NCBI RefSeq assembly: GCF_003856835.1
Contig: NZ_CP034145.1
Span: forward strand, 3,162,001 to 3,226,000
Length of the DNA: 64,000 nucleotides
Source: Haloplanus aerogenes
GTDB lineage: Archaea; Halobacteriota; Halobacteria; Halobacteriales; Haloferacaceae
Reading direction: 5' to 3'
This document shows positions 25,619-32,562 of this stretch, piece after piece (position 1 is the stretch's first letter; each line of letters begins with the position of its first letter). The translations under genes were made by a program, and so were the position numbers. The notes under the pieces are model-generated. The model was not told the DNA's origin. It ran no database searches and was given only the letters and a program-made list of their open reading frames with translations.

Positions 25619-26137
25619 TTCGTCCTTGATGAGTCGGAGCCCCTTCGTCGTCATCCGATAGCGGTTAGGGTTCGAAGCGACCTGGAGGACTCGGTGTCCT
25701 ACGGCACTGTTGACACGGTCGCACACGAAGCTCCATTCAGGAAGCCGGTCTTCCGGTATCTTGATCGAGACACCGTGACGGTCCGCTACCTGCGCCACAA
25801 GATCCGCGATCTCGCTAGGCGTAACTGCGGTGACTTGGTCCCCGGCGTCCTCATCTGCTTCAGTGTCGATGATGAAGCGGTTCGTACCGCCTTGTTCCGT
25901 CTTGTGGAGGTAACCGTCCTCCTCGACGATTGTATTGAGAAGGCTTGTCGTCGTCTGGAGAGTAGCCTCCTCTTCTTCGTCCTCCTCTCCGATGAGGTGA
26001 CCCACGTCGTTGTAGTAGAGGTGGGCGTTTAGCTGGCTACGAGCGAACTCCGCTTGTCCCAAGTCACTAGCGGTGACTTTGAGGAGCTTCGTTCGCTTCT
26101 CGGTCAGGTCGTCCGGTTGGGTGAGGCCTTTGGACAT
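25610..26137 (-). CDS. Hypothetical protein, possible winged-helix
   Basis: 175 aa from ATG 26137 (MSKGLTQPDDLTEKRTKLLK); the upstream open frame to 26287 crosses the promoter region and is rejected. Residues ~25-80 form helices with GQAEFARSQLNAHLYY, then an acidic EEDEEEEA stretch and a 'strand-GYLHKTEQGGTNRFII' wing, so a winged-helix DNA-binding domain is possible; the C-terminal part ends YRMTTKGLRLIKDELL like a second one. No family recognised. Confidence 0.5.
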   Translation of the reverse strand: MSKGLTQPDDLTEKRTKLLKVTASDLGQAEFARSQLNAHLYYNDVGHLIGEEDEEEEATLQTTTSLLNTIVEEDGYLHKTEQGGTNRFIIDTEADEDAGDQVTAVTPSEIADLVAQVADRHGVSIKIPEDRLPEWSFVCDRVNSAVGHRVLQVASNPNRYRMTTKGLRLIKDELL

Positions 26138-26435
26138 AGTTGGCTCTCCATCCCGATCACGGCAACATTCAAGACGTGCCCCACCCAACCACTGGTGGAG
26201 GCAACAGTCTCGTCTGTTGCCCGTCGGGCGTGCTGCGGTGCCGACCCGGTACCCACCGAAAGTCTCCCAGGACCGTGATGGGTGCAAACGGGTCGAGCGT
26301 CCGACCGATCTTCTACAGCCGACCGATCTTCACATTACACCAATACCCCCCCTAGGTAAAAAGAATTATGACAATCGAAAGCCACAATGCGGCCGGAAAG
26401 ACTATCAGCAATTGTCCTATAGGTGGATACAGACT
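26138..26435. other. Divergent intergenic region with direct repeats
   Basis: 298 bp without a credible gene. The part near 26160-26300 is GC-rich while 26340-26435 is AT-rich. CCGACCGATCTTC occurs twice, at 26301-26313 and 26319-26331, with an 18-bp period, upstream of the rightward gene at 26436; these may be operator half-sites. Confidence 0.5.
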
Positions 26436-27089
26436 ATGAATTTCGATTCGATTGCCAAAGAAGGCGAAAGCAGGGATCGAGGAATATTAACCCCAGATGA
26501 CAGGAAATACCTTCGCGGGGAAAAAGAATACAGTAGTAAACAGTCCGAGATTGACGCTCGATATCGCATTCGAAAGAGAATCAAGAATGCAATAATCGAT
26601 TTCAGTATCATTCTCAGTAAGCTCACGGATAACGACCGCGAGCAGATATTCAAATCGAATGCTCCCAGCGAGGAGCGAAAAGAAGGCATCTCCGCCGAGA
26701 AGCTGGACGAGTTCGTTAAACAAACGAGGTTTGTCCGTGGAATTGAGCATGCTATAGGATTTCTTTATCTCGGAATCGTGGATCTTGGATGGAATTTTGA
26801 GGAAGTGCTAGAAGCCGGCATTAAAAATGCAGAAGAGAAGCGGGGCTACGTCGTGGACAATGTCTCAGTGAATATCGAAATAACTCATTCAGAACCTAAT
26901 TTCGAAGAACTGATTCAAAAATTACAGAGAGGAGAGGGACTAACCAGCGAAGAAATGCGGGCGCTAATCCGCTCAGGAGAGCTTGATATCGACATGGAAA
27001 CGTTAGATCGGCTCTTTGAAAGAATGAGTGAAGATATTTCGGAAGATCTGGACGAGGGGGAAATTGAGCTGAATTTCGACCCCGAGTGA
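26436..27089 (+). CDS. Hypothetical haloarchaeal accessory protein
   Basis: 217 aa from ATG 26436. Residues ~17-70 (GILTPDDRKYLRGEKEY, then RYRIRKRIKNAIIDFSIILS) match a motif I have seen in other haloarchaeal accessory proteins of unknown function: a short loop followed by an Arg-rich helix. Rest is helical and ends in an acidic tail. AT-rich codons. Ends exactly where the convergent TGT-like gene ends, with no spacer. Confidence 0.58.
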   Translation: MNFDSIAKEGESRDRGILTPDDRKYLRGEKEYSSKQSEIDARYRIRKRIKNAIIDFSIILSKLTDNDREQIFKSNAPSEERKEGISAEKLDEFVKQTRFVRGIEHAIGFLYLGIVDLGWNFEEVLEAGIKNAEEKRGYVVDNVSVNIEITHSEPNFEELIQKLQRGEGLTSEEMRALIRSGELDIDMETLDRLFERMSEDISEDLDEGEIELNFDPE

Positions 27090-28379
27090 TTACATTTCGA
27101 TCTCTTCTTCAGGAACCGGTTGAAATTGAGAAATATCTTCCTCTAACATTTCCTCTACGAAATGTTCAATACCAGTCTTCCATTTACGGAGATGATAAGG
27201 TTGGGCGGCAGTATCGGAATTTCCCAACGAATCCTTATATAATGAGTATTTGTCTTCCAACTCTGTGAGTTTCTCACCAAGAGCTAGAGTGCTTAATTCA
27301 GAGGAATGGTGTTGCCGCACCTCGATATAGTGCCGGCTCTGCGCCGTATAATCCCCATCAAATTTGTAGATCTCACTCCAAGAGCCCAGTTCTCGACTGC
27401 AGATCTCGCATTCACACAAGGGTTCATTATTTTCATCTCCGAGATGTTCTGTTTCTTGGAAATTCAGGAATGTTTTAACGGGATTGAAGTAGTAGCGATT
27501 GGTCCCTCCCCCGCCACTCTTACCTTCATCTCCAGTCTTTTCCGCCTTCGATTCCTGATATGCAGGACCGAAGCCTGACCCACGGTTTCCTAGATATCCC
27601 AGTAGATGATCGAAATAGCTTCCGTACAATAGATGTGGGCGTATATTGGAATCTGATATTTCGTAGATCAACTTTGCAGTGTGTGCGTAATCCATCGGGT
27701 CCGTTTTCCGTTTCGTTAGTCCCTCCACCCAAACGAAGACTTCCCGAATATCACATCCCGAAATTAATTCGATCAGAGCACTCAGACGAGTCTCGTCGCT
27801 AAGAAAGTCTGGAGTGGTGAAGAAACAGGGCTTGACGGGATAATTTGAGTATTCCTGAGCCGTTTCAATTATCCATTCGTTGATTTCTAAATCACGGATT
27901 GAGGTAATCTTCACGTACCACGGAACGATAGCTCGAGGTCGAAGGTCGGCCTCTAAGTCCATGTATCTCCCCAGCTTAGCTTGCGCTGCATCCGCAACCA
28001 TACTAAGCTGAAATTCACATTGGCTTTCAATGACCTCTCTAAGCTGCTCTTGAGAAAGATCACCTACGGTCAGATTACCCTTTTTTATTAAGATATCAGT
28101 CACCGGCTTTCCATAATACTCTGCCAAGGCCTGATCCCATTGACCTAGCTTACCCGGTTTGTCCCAGAACTCTCTCCCCACACGATACGCCGGTAACCGG
28201 GGATCGACGTAAAATTCCGTGCCGAAGTCTGTTTGAAGTCGTTCCAGAAGGCCAGCAATTTTCCGGGGACTGACGGCTACAAAATGCGCGGGAATCAGCA
28301 GTGAATCATGGTATTGAGCGGCTTTCTTGACCGCCTTTGTTTCGCCATTATGATTGTATCGTAGAGTGTTCTCGAACAT
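27090..28379 (-). CDS. TGT-superfamily-like (DpdA-like) TIM-barrel protein, tentative
   Basis: 429 aa from ATG 28379 (TTG 28385 is possible). Strands such as GTEFYVDPRLPAYR near residue 55 and REVFVWVEGL near the middle, then LLGYLGNRGSGFGPAY and a NRYYFNPVKTFL segment, lead to Cys322, Cys324 and Cys327 (CECEIC) and a later HYIEVRQHHSS. A CxCxxC...H zinc site after a glycine-rich loop at the end of a TIM barrel is the arrangement of tRNA-guanine transglycosylases and the DNA-acting DpdA. The catalytic Asp residues cannot be fixed by eye. Its start lies inside the nuclease-like gene (32-bp overlap). An unrelated zinc protein is the alternative. Confidence 0.5.
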   Translation of the reverse strand: MFENTLRYNHNGETKAVKKAAQYHDSLLIPAHFVAVSPRKIAGLLERLQTDFGTEFYVDPRLPAYRVGREFWDKPGKLGQWDQALAEYYGKPVTDILIKKGNLTVGDLSQEQLREVIESQCEFQLSMVADAAQAKLGRYMDLEADLRPRAIVPWYVKITSIRDLEINEWIIETAQEYSNYPVKPCFFTTPDFLSDETRLSALIELISGCDIREVFVWVEGLTKRKTDPMDYAHTAKLIYEISDSNIRPHLLYGSYFDHLLGYLGNRGSGFGPAYQESKAEKTGDEGKSGGGGTNRYYFNPVKTFLNFQETEHLGDENNEPLCECEICSRELGSWSEIYKFDGDYTAQSRHYIEVRQHHSSELSTLALGEKLTELEDKYSLYKDSLGNSDTAAQPYHLRKWKTGIEHFVEEMLEEDISQFQPVPEEEIEM

Positions 28380-28761
28380 CGTCAATAACTCGCTCCATTG
28401 CCCGTACTTGCGCGTGAGCGCTGGGATTGTTTCTTCTAGCTGTTGATAAACATTTCACACTGTCACCTACTGCTAGAAGCCCTATGGGGGTGTCCTCCAA
28501 CCTTTCCAGTAAGTCGTTCGTGACTCTCTCTTCCCATACTGAGAGATACGAATAATCGACAAAGGATCGATTTCGGTCCGCTTGTTTGATCCCTCGCTTG
28601 AAATCCTTCGTTTTTAATTCGACTGCGAACACATCATCATCCCGAACGCCAAGCACATCAATTGGAATCGAAAATAGGAGTGGCTCGGTAACATGCTCTA
28701 TATTTTTTTCTTGAAGGTACTCTCGTACGAATCCTAGTTGATACTTCTCGGGCCAATACAT
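28348..28761 (-). CDS. PD-(D/E)XK nuclease-like protein (MmcB-like)
   Basis: 137 aa. Core SIPIDVLGVRDDDVFAVELK places D35 and E48-x-K50 on adjacent strands, followed by KRGIKQA and a strand with FVDYSYLSVWEE: the PD-(D/E)XK order D, ExK, Q, seen in small endonuclease-like proteins such as MmcB. Starts directly after the stop of the DUF4065-like gene (no spacer) and overlaps the TGT-like gene. Confidence 0.62.
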   Translation of the reverse strand: MYWPEKYQLGFVREYLQEKNIEHVTEPLLFSIPIDVLGVRDDDVFAVELKTKDFKRGIKQADRNRSFVDYSYLSVWEERVTNDLLERLEDTPIGLLAVGDSVKCLSTARRNNPSAHAQVRAMERVIDDVREHSTIQS

Positions 28762-29268
28762 CTAATTATTCATAATATCTTCTTTAATCTCGGATTCGGT
28801 AGTGTAGTCCGGATATTGGCTGTAGATATACCTGAGCAGGTCTTCAAGCTCCATGTCAAGATATTCATCAACCACTTGCTCAAACTCTTCCTGAACTTCA
28901 CTGTCTAAGGCTCGGTTTACGTCCTCTGCAATCGTTTCACCTCTTTCTGTCACAAGGAACCGCTTATTCGCATGGCTCCGGCTATCAGTAGACGTGCGAA
29001 CTCGATCTGCATTATCTGCTTCTACTTCTTCAATAGCCCCCATATTAATGAGCAGTTCCAACTCATCATAGATTTGCTCAGAGAACGGGCCGTATTTGTA
29101 TGGTTTAAATTCGATTTCGACATTCGCGTACAAATCCGTGAACTCTGTTTCCTCCTGAAGCAGGAACAGGAGTTTCTGGAGACGGGTGATTCCCTCAACC
29201 TCATCGGCATAGTGGAAGAGGAGAAAAGCCAGATCTGTTTCCTCGTTGATTTCGTCTATCTTTGGCAT
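28762..29268 (-). CDS. DUF4065/YwgA-like (Panacea-type) protein
   Basis: 168 aa. The segment GITRLQKLLFLLQEE, then FKPYKYGPFSEQIYDELELL with INMGAIEEV, is the helix-'YGPFS'-helix core of DUF4065/YwgA-like proteins, the group that includes the SocA proteolytic adaptor and many Panacea antitoxins. A wing-like FLVTERGETIAEDV follows, then an acidic helical C-terminus. First gene of a three-gene leftward operon with the nuclease-like and TGT-like proteins. Confidence 0.6.
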   Translation of the reverse strand: MPKIDEINEETDLAFLLFHYADEVEGITRLQKLLFLLQEETEFTDLYANVEIEFKPYKYGPFSEQIYDELELLINMGAIEEVEADNADRVRTSTDSRSHANKRFLVTERGETIAEDVNRALDSEVQEEFEQVVDEYLDMELEDLLRYIYSQYPDYTTESEIKEDIMNN

Positions 29269-29343
29269 ATTGAGCGGTTATTCTTGATTGGCAACGGACT
29301 GACTAAGATGTTACCTATGAGCCAGAACCTTTGATCTCCTGCT

Positions 29344-29619
29344 TCAGACTCGGTGCAAAGTTTGAGCATCTAACTCACCATCCAGATATTCCTCCCCAGA
29401 CTCCGTGATCGCGTAGACACCATTACCGAGATTCTCCAAGAGACCATATTGGGTTAGGATTCTACATCGTTTGCCGACATACTTGCGGTGATATTGGAGG
29501 GATTCACCCAGTTCAGACATACGGTCAGCGATTTGTGCAGGCTGGTGGTTCCCATATTCACTCAGAAATTCTAAGATACGTTCGTCGGCGTAGACCATCC
29601 ATTCCGCAGGTTTCCTCAT
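29344..29619 (-). CDS. Winged-helix repressor (PhiH1 repressor-like)
   Basis: 91 aa from ATG 29619 (MRKPAEWMVYADERILEFLS). A helix, ADERILEFLSEYGNHQPAQIA, a recognition-type helix with HRKYVGKRCRILTQYGLLE, and a wing, LGNGVYAITESGEEYLDG, form a classic winged HTH as in the halophage PhiH1 repressor family. It sits between the cargo operon and the integrase module, next to palindromes; probably the lysogeny repressor of this element. Confidence 0.7.
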   Translation of the reverse strand: MRKPAEWMVYADERILEFLSEYGNHQPAQIADRMSELGESLQYHRKYVGKRCRILTQYGLLENLGNGVYAITESGEEYLDGELDAQTLHRV

Positions 29620-29662
29620 TATATGCGTGTTGCCAGATACGTAATTAGATTCAGCGAACAGG

Positions 29663-29674
29663 ACACTATAGTGT
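29663..29674. promoter_or_regulatory. Operator-like palindrome upstream of the repressor
   Basis: ACACTATAGTGT is a perfect 12-bp palindrome 44 bp upstream of the repressor start. A second dyad, GGGAA (29681-29685) / TTCCC (29694-29698), follows and encloses a TATA-like CTATAAG. Both suit binding sites of a dimeric winged-helix repressor over divergent promoters. Confidence 0.55.
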
Positions 29675-29716
29675 TCTAGTGGGAATCTATAAGTTCCCAT
29701 AGTAGAGTCAGAAGGT

Positions 29717-29814
29717 ACGGAAGCACTTCGCGAACCCGTCGCTCCCCGATGGGTTCCACTCGAAAGCAAAGCGAACCCCGCTGCTGGAGACAGCGGGTTC
29801 GCACGGGCTTCCGT
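29717..29814. ncRNA. Branched inverted-repeat structure, candidate structured RNA or DNA site
   Basis: 98 nt fold into a closed three-way layout. Outer stem ACGGAAGC (29717-29724) / GCTTCCGT (29807-29814), 8 bp perfect. Hairpin 1: 29732-29741 pairs with 29747-29756, 10 bp with one G-T, loop CTCCC. Hairpin 2: 29771-29783 pairs with 29791-29802, 12 bp with one bulge, loop CTGGAGA. Both strands could fold. No ORF or known RNA family fits. It lies between the repressor gene and the integrase module. Confidence 0.5.
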
Positions 29815-29959
29815 GGGATTGGCACGAAAGCCATGTACGCACACACGACGCGGGGTATTCAAAGCCCCGTCCGACCGCTCGAATCGCGCCTGAAGAACCG
29901 TTCAGTTTCACTCCCCGGCTGTGGATTCGCCCTTTTACCGACACGTCCGTCGTCCGTCG

Positions 29960-30217
29960 ATGATGGCGAGAAAAGTCGTGCGGATCGAAGACCGGATGGA
30001 CAGGTGGCGGTTCACGTGCCCTCGCGGCCATCGGTCGTGGGAGCCGACGAATCACCATTTCTGGTGCCAGCAGTGCGCCCGCCTCGACGGCGTCGACGGC
30101 GTGTTCCACGAGCTGCGTGACCGGAAGAGTGGCGAGTGTTTCGAGCGCGAGCAAGTGCGCTTGCTCGTCGCGCGCGGGCCGTACGACCGCGACCTGGACG
30201 GGAGGAGCCAAGCGTGA
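29960..30217 (+). CDS. Small protein of the integrase module
   Basis: 85 aa; ATG at 29960 or 29963. Motifs WRFTCPRGHRSWEPTNHHFW and CQQCARLDG give one Cys in CPRGH and a CxxC pair, a probable zinc finger, and FHELRDRK precedes EREQVRLLVARGPY. The gene overlaps the GTG of the integrase by GTGA. In SNJ2 the integrase is co-transcribed with small proteins that help recombination; this may be such a helper. A broken homologue lies at 33750-33899. Confidence 0.68.
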   Translation: MMARKVVRIEDRMDRWRFTCPRGHRSWEPTNHHFWCQQCARLDGVDGVFHELRDRKSGECFEREQVRLLVARGPYDRDLDGRSQA

Positions 30218-31257
30218 CGCTGGACGGGTCGAGTTCCTCGCGGAACGACCTCCAGCCGCTCATGCCGCAGGCAGCGATGGAGGACTGGTTGGACGTGCAA
30301 TCCGACAGTTCCTCCCCGGGAACGGTGGGGTCGTACCGCCGTCGTGTCCGGCAGTTCGTCGAGTGGTGCGCCGAGGAGGGCATCATGAATCTGAACGACC
30401 TGCGGGGACAGGATATCAAGGCGTATCGGGACCACCGCCGGCCGCGGCTGAACGATACGTCGCTGAAGAACGAACTCCGGACGGTTCGGCAGTTCCTCCA
30501 GTTCGCGGTCGCTATGGAGGCGGTCGAACCGGCGCTCCCGGAGGCGATCTCGCAGGTCATTCCCTCGCTGACGAAGGGCGAGGAGTCGAGCGATACGATG
30601 ATCGAACGGGAGCAGGTCCACGCGATTCTGGATTATCTCGACGATTACCACTACGCGAGTAGGGACCACGCGCTGTTCATCCTCTTGTGGGATACGGGCG
30701 CGCGGATCAGCGGGGTTCGCGCCCTCGACGTGGACGACTTCGACCCGGCGGAGCGGACGGTGACGTTCCGGAATCGACCGGAGTCGGATACGCGTCTGAA
30801 GAACGGCGCGTCGAGCGAGCGGATGAACGTCCTCAGCGAGCGGACGGTCGACGTGCTGAGTGATTACATCCGGAATAAGCGGAGTGCTAAGACGGACGAT
30901 TACGGTCGTGAACCGCTGTTTACGACGAGATTCGGCCGCGCGTCGAAGCAGTGGGTTCGGAGGACGACGTATCGGCTGACTCAGCCGTGTTTCTATTCGG
31001 GGTGTCCACACGACGAGGACCCTGAGACGTGCCAGTACCGGGAGCACAGTCATCTGAGTAAGTGTCCGTCGAGTCTGAGTCCGCACCCGATTCGGACGGG
31101 TCGGATTACGGACCTCCGGAATCGGGGAGTTCGTATCTCCCACGTCGCGGGACGGGTCGACGCCATCCCGGAGACGATTCGGGTGTACTACGATAAGCCG
31201 GACCTTGGACAGAATCTCGACCGACGGAGCGGTGCGATTTCTGACACGGGACTATGA
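30214..31257 (+). CDS. int: Tyrosine integrase of the provirus
   Basis: 347 aa from GTG 30214 (GTGA overlap with the small gene); the longer ORF start upstream is not used. N-terminal SAM-like core-binding domain at ~25-110 (SPGTVGSYRRRVRQFVEWCA). Catalytic residues: R164 in DTGARISGVRA, H291 and R294 in SPHPIRTGRI, H310/R314 in HVAGRVD, and Y325 or Y326 in RVYYDK. A Cys/His-rich insert at ~260-285 (CPHDEDPETCQYREHSH) is typical of haloarchaeal integrases. It recombines the att repeats at 8510 and 31323. Confidence 0.92.
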   Translation: MTLDGSSSSRNDLQPLMPQAAMEDWLDVQSDSSSPGTVGSYRRRVRQFVEWCAEEGIMNLNDLRGQDIKAYRDHRRPRLNDTSLKNELRTVRQFLQFAVAMEAVEPALPEAISQVIPSLTKGEESSDTMIEREQVHAILDYLDDYHYASRDHALFILLWDTGARISGVRALDVDDFDPAERTVTFRNRPESDTRLKNGASSERMNVLSERTVDVLSDYIRNKRSAKTDDYGREPLFTTRFGRASKQWVRRTTYRLTQPCFYSGCPHDEDPETCQYREHSHLSKCPSSLSPHPIRTGRITDLRNRGVRISHVAGRVDAIPETIRVYYDKPDLGQNLDRRSGAISDTGL

Positions 31258-31322
31258 ACGCGAAAATCGACAGCAGAGACGGCGATAGTGGAATGATTAG
31301 TCAAATTTCTGATGTGTTCAAG

Positions 31323-31337
31323 TCACGGCGGTCCCAT
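31323..31337 (+). repeat. attR core: tRNA 3'-end repeat
   Basis: Second copy of TCACGGCGGTCCCAT. The upstream six bases GTGTTC (31314-31319) also match, with differences at two T-loop positions. No tRNA 5' half precedes it, so this copy is the displaced chromosomal end of the tRNA-Pro gene. Lies 66 bp after the integrase stop. Confidence 0.92.
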
Positions 31338-31395
31338 TCGGTTTTCAAGGCCAATCACCACCCGATAGCGACCCCCTTAAGTCGAGGTGGTCGGC

Positions 31396-31524
31396 GTGAG
31401 TCGCGGCGCCCGTCACGTCGACCTGTCGGACCTGCCGACACCCTGCTGTGACTTCTGTGGCGGTCGCATCGAGGACGAGGGCCAAGAGTGCCCGGCGCTC
31501 GACGAGGGGGTGTGTCGCCCGTGA
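31396..31524 (+). CDS. Small zinc-ribbon protein
   Basis: 42 aa from GTG 31396: MSRGARHVDLSDLPTPCCDF, then CGGRIEDEGQECPALDEGVC and RP. CxxC plus two further Cys suggest a zinc site. A CCTTAAG TATA-like box lies about 22 bp upstream, fitting a leaderless message. The stop overlaps the next GTG by GTGA, so it belongs to an operon with the two genes that follow. Confidence 0.62.
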   Translation: MSRGARHVDLSDLPTPCCDFCGGRIEDEGQECPALDEGVCRP

Positions 31525-31720
31525 CGCTCGTCTGCGAGTGTGGGTCACCGGCGCTCAAGATCGTCGACGCGACGTACCCCGAGGACGCCGACGGTCGACC
31601 GACCGGCACCGCCTTCGAACGCTACGAGTGTGAGACGTGTGGTCGGACGGGGGATTCTCCTTCGGCGGCGGCGTCGAACGGACAAGCGGCTGTGTCACCA
31701 CTCGGGAGGCCCGGCTATGA
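31521..31720 (+). pseudogene. Zinc-ribbon protein gene with apparent frameshift
   Basis: Starts at GTG 31521: MTLVCECGSPALKIVDATYP, continuing through FERYECETCGRTG. At the run of five Gs near 31649-31653 the frame appears to lose one base: the same strand then reads FSFGGGVERTSGCVTTREAR-L and stops at 31718-31720, overlapping the ATG of the SWIM gene as ATGA. Unshifted, the frame runs on into nonsense inside the SWIM gene. Either a real mutation or a homopolymer sequencing error. Confidence 0.65.
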
Positions 31721-32076
31721 GTACCGAGCGTGTCGGTGGCTACCCGGAAGTCGAGTTACCCGACGACTTCGGAGACTCGACGAGCTGGCAACGCGCCCGC
31801 GACGAGGAGACGCGCGTCAAGCCGCTCACCCGCGCGGAGTGGATGGTCCGCGTCGGCGACGGTGACCGGCATCGCGTCGTCTTCGGGACGCGGAGCGGCC
31901 AGCCCGTCGGAGAGTGCGACTGCAAGGGCTACACGCACCACGAGTGGTGCACCCACCTCGCCGCTGTCTTCCTCGCCTACTGTCGACAGGAGATCGTCGT
32001 CGCCGACCTCGAGGCTGATCCCGACGAGGAACTGGCGATGCTGTGGCGTCAGTACCGGCAGGAAGGTGAGGCATGA
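31717..32076 (+). CDS. SWIM zinc-finger protein
   Basis: 119 aa from ATG 31717. The motif GECDCKGYTHHEWCTHLAAV (C-x-C-xn-C-x-H) at ~70-89 is a SWIM zinc finger, which binds DNA or proteins. The N-terminal half (LTRAEWMVRVGDGDRHRVVF) forms a small beta-domain that presents it. The preceding gene overlaps it by ATGA. Similar proteins are numerous and of unknown role in haloarchaea. Confidence 0.78.
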   Translation: MSTERVGGYPEVELPDDFGDSTSWQRARDEETRVKPLTRAEWMVRVGDGDRHRVVFGTRSGQPVGECDCKGYTHHEWCTHLAAVFLAYCRQEIVVADLEADPDEELAMLWRQYRQEGEA

Positions 32077-32315
32077 GCGGTCAGTCACTCTACGAGCGGG
32101 AGTGAGTACGGTAGGGGCGACCGTACCCAGTCCCGAACAGTGAGGAGTTGGGGATCGTGGTATGTCAGAGGCACCCCTTCCCCAGTCAGCCATCTATCTC
32201 CAGAGGCATGTACCCCCGCTGTTTCCCATGTAATCAGAGTAATAACAAGAATGACAGCGGTCGTCGACAGTTGTTGCTCACTCGTTCCGGACAGTGAGCA
32301 AGGGGGAGAGGCGTG
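32077..32315. other. Gene-poor gap, probably decayed
   Basis: 239 bp. At 32073 an ATG overlaps the SWIM stop by ATGA but reads only ten codons (MSGQSLYERE) before TGA, which looks like the stub of a lost downstream gene. CGAACAGTGAG (32134-32144) and CGGACAGTGAG (32288-32298) are imperfect direct copies flanking much of the gap. No other signal seen. Confidence 0.4.
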
Positions 32316-32561
32316 ATGGACTACCTCGCCATCATGGAGCGAGCCGACCGCGCCATCCACTCGGTCGCGCAGACCCACCTCACCGAGTTCGAGGGTACGG
32401 TCGACCTGTATCCCTCGGTCGGTGAGGGTGACGGGTCGCGCGCACACGCCCCCGAACGCGAGTCCGCTCCGCACACATCCCCACCCCCCGTGCATACGGA
32501 CTCCGAATCGCCGCGCAGTCCCCGTATTCACGGCGTATGCAAACCGGAGGTGAGTGAATAA
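32316..32561 (+). CDS. Hypothetical small protein
   Basis: 81 aa from ATG 32316. The first ~37 residues (MDYLAIMERADRAIHSVAQT and on to DLYPSV) look like a compact helical module; the remainder is low-complexity, rich in Ser, Pro and His, and may be a read-through of decayed sequence. The stop is 1 bp from the start of the PIN-like gene. No family recognised; low certainty that the whole frame is expressed. Confidence 0.4.
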   Translation: MDYLAIMERADRAIHSVAQTHLTEFEGTVDLYPSVGEGDGSRAHAPERESAPHTSPPPVHTDSESPRSPRIHGVCKPEVSE

Positions 32562-32562
32562 G

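Larger units (their letters stand above)
29620..29959. other. Intergenic control region of the provirus right arm
   Basis: 340 bp between the leftward repressor and the rightward integrase module. It holds the 12-bp palindrome, the TATA-containing dyad, the branched structure at 29717-29814, and a remaining stretch (29815-29959) with no recognisable signal except moderate AT content near 29930 (CCCTTTTACC), possibly the promoter of the integrase module. Confidence 0.55.
8525..31337. mobile_element. Integrated provirus, pleolipovirus-like, ~22.8 kb
   Basis: The element is bounded by att repeats of the tRNA-Pro 3' end and carries a tyrosine integrase 66 bp inside the right end. The structural block on the minus strand (22670 to 12034) has a Tat-exported, C-terminally anchored spike, a VP3-like four-helix membrane protein, further small membrane proteins and a P-loop ATPase, but no capsid, portal or terminase genes: a membrane-vesicle virus plan. 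The integrase module resembles that of temperate pleolipovirus SNJ2. At 22.8 kb it is larger than most described pleolipoviruses; the extra is mostly low-GC cargo from 23.1 to 29.7 kb. Boundary is firm; the virus-family call is inference. Confidence 0.88.

Noticed and set aside
29717-29814. A tRNA gene in the branched structure
   Set aside because: The arms do not have tRNA lengths, and no T-loop or anticodon loop can be placed.
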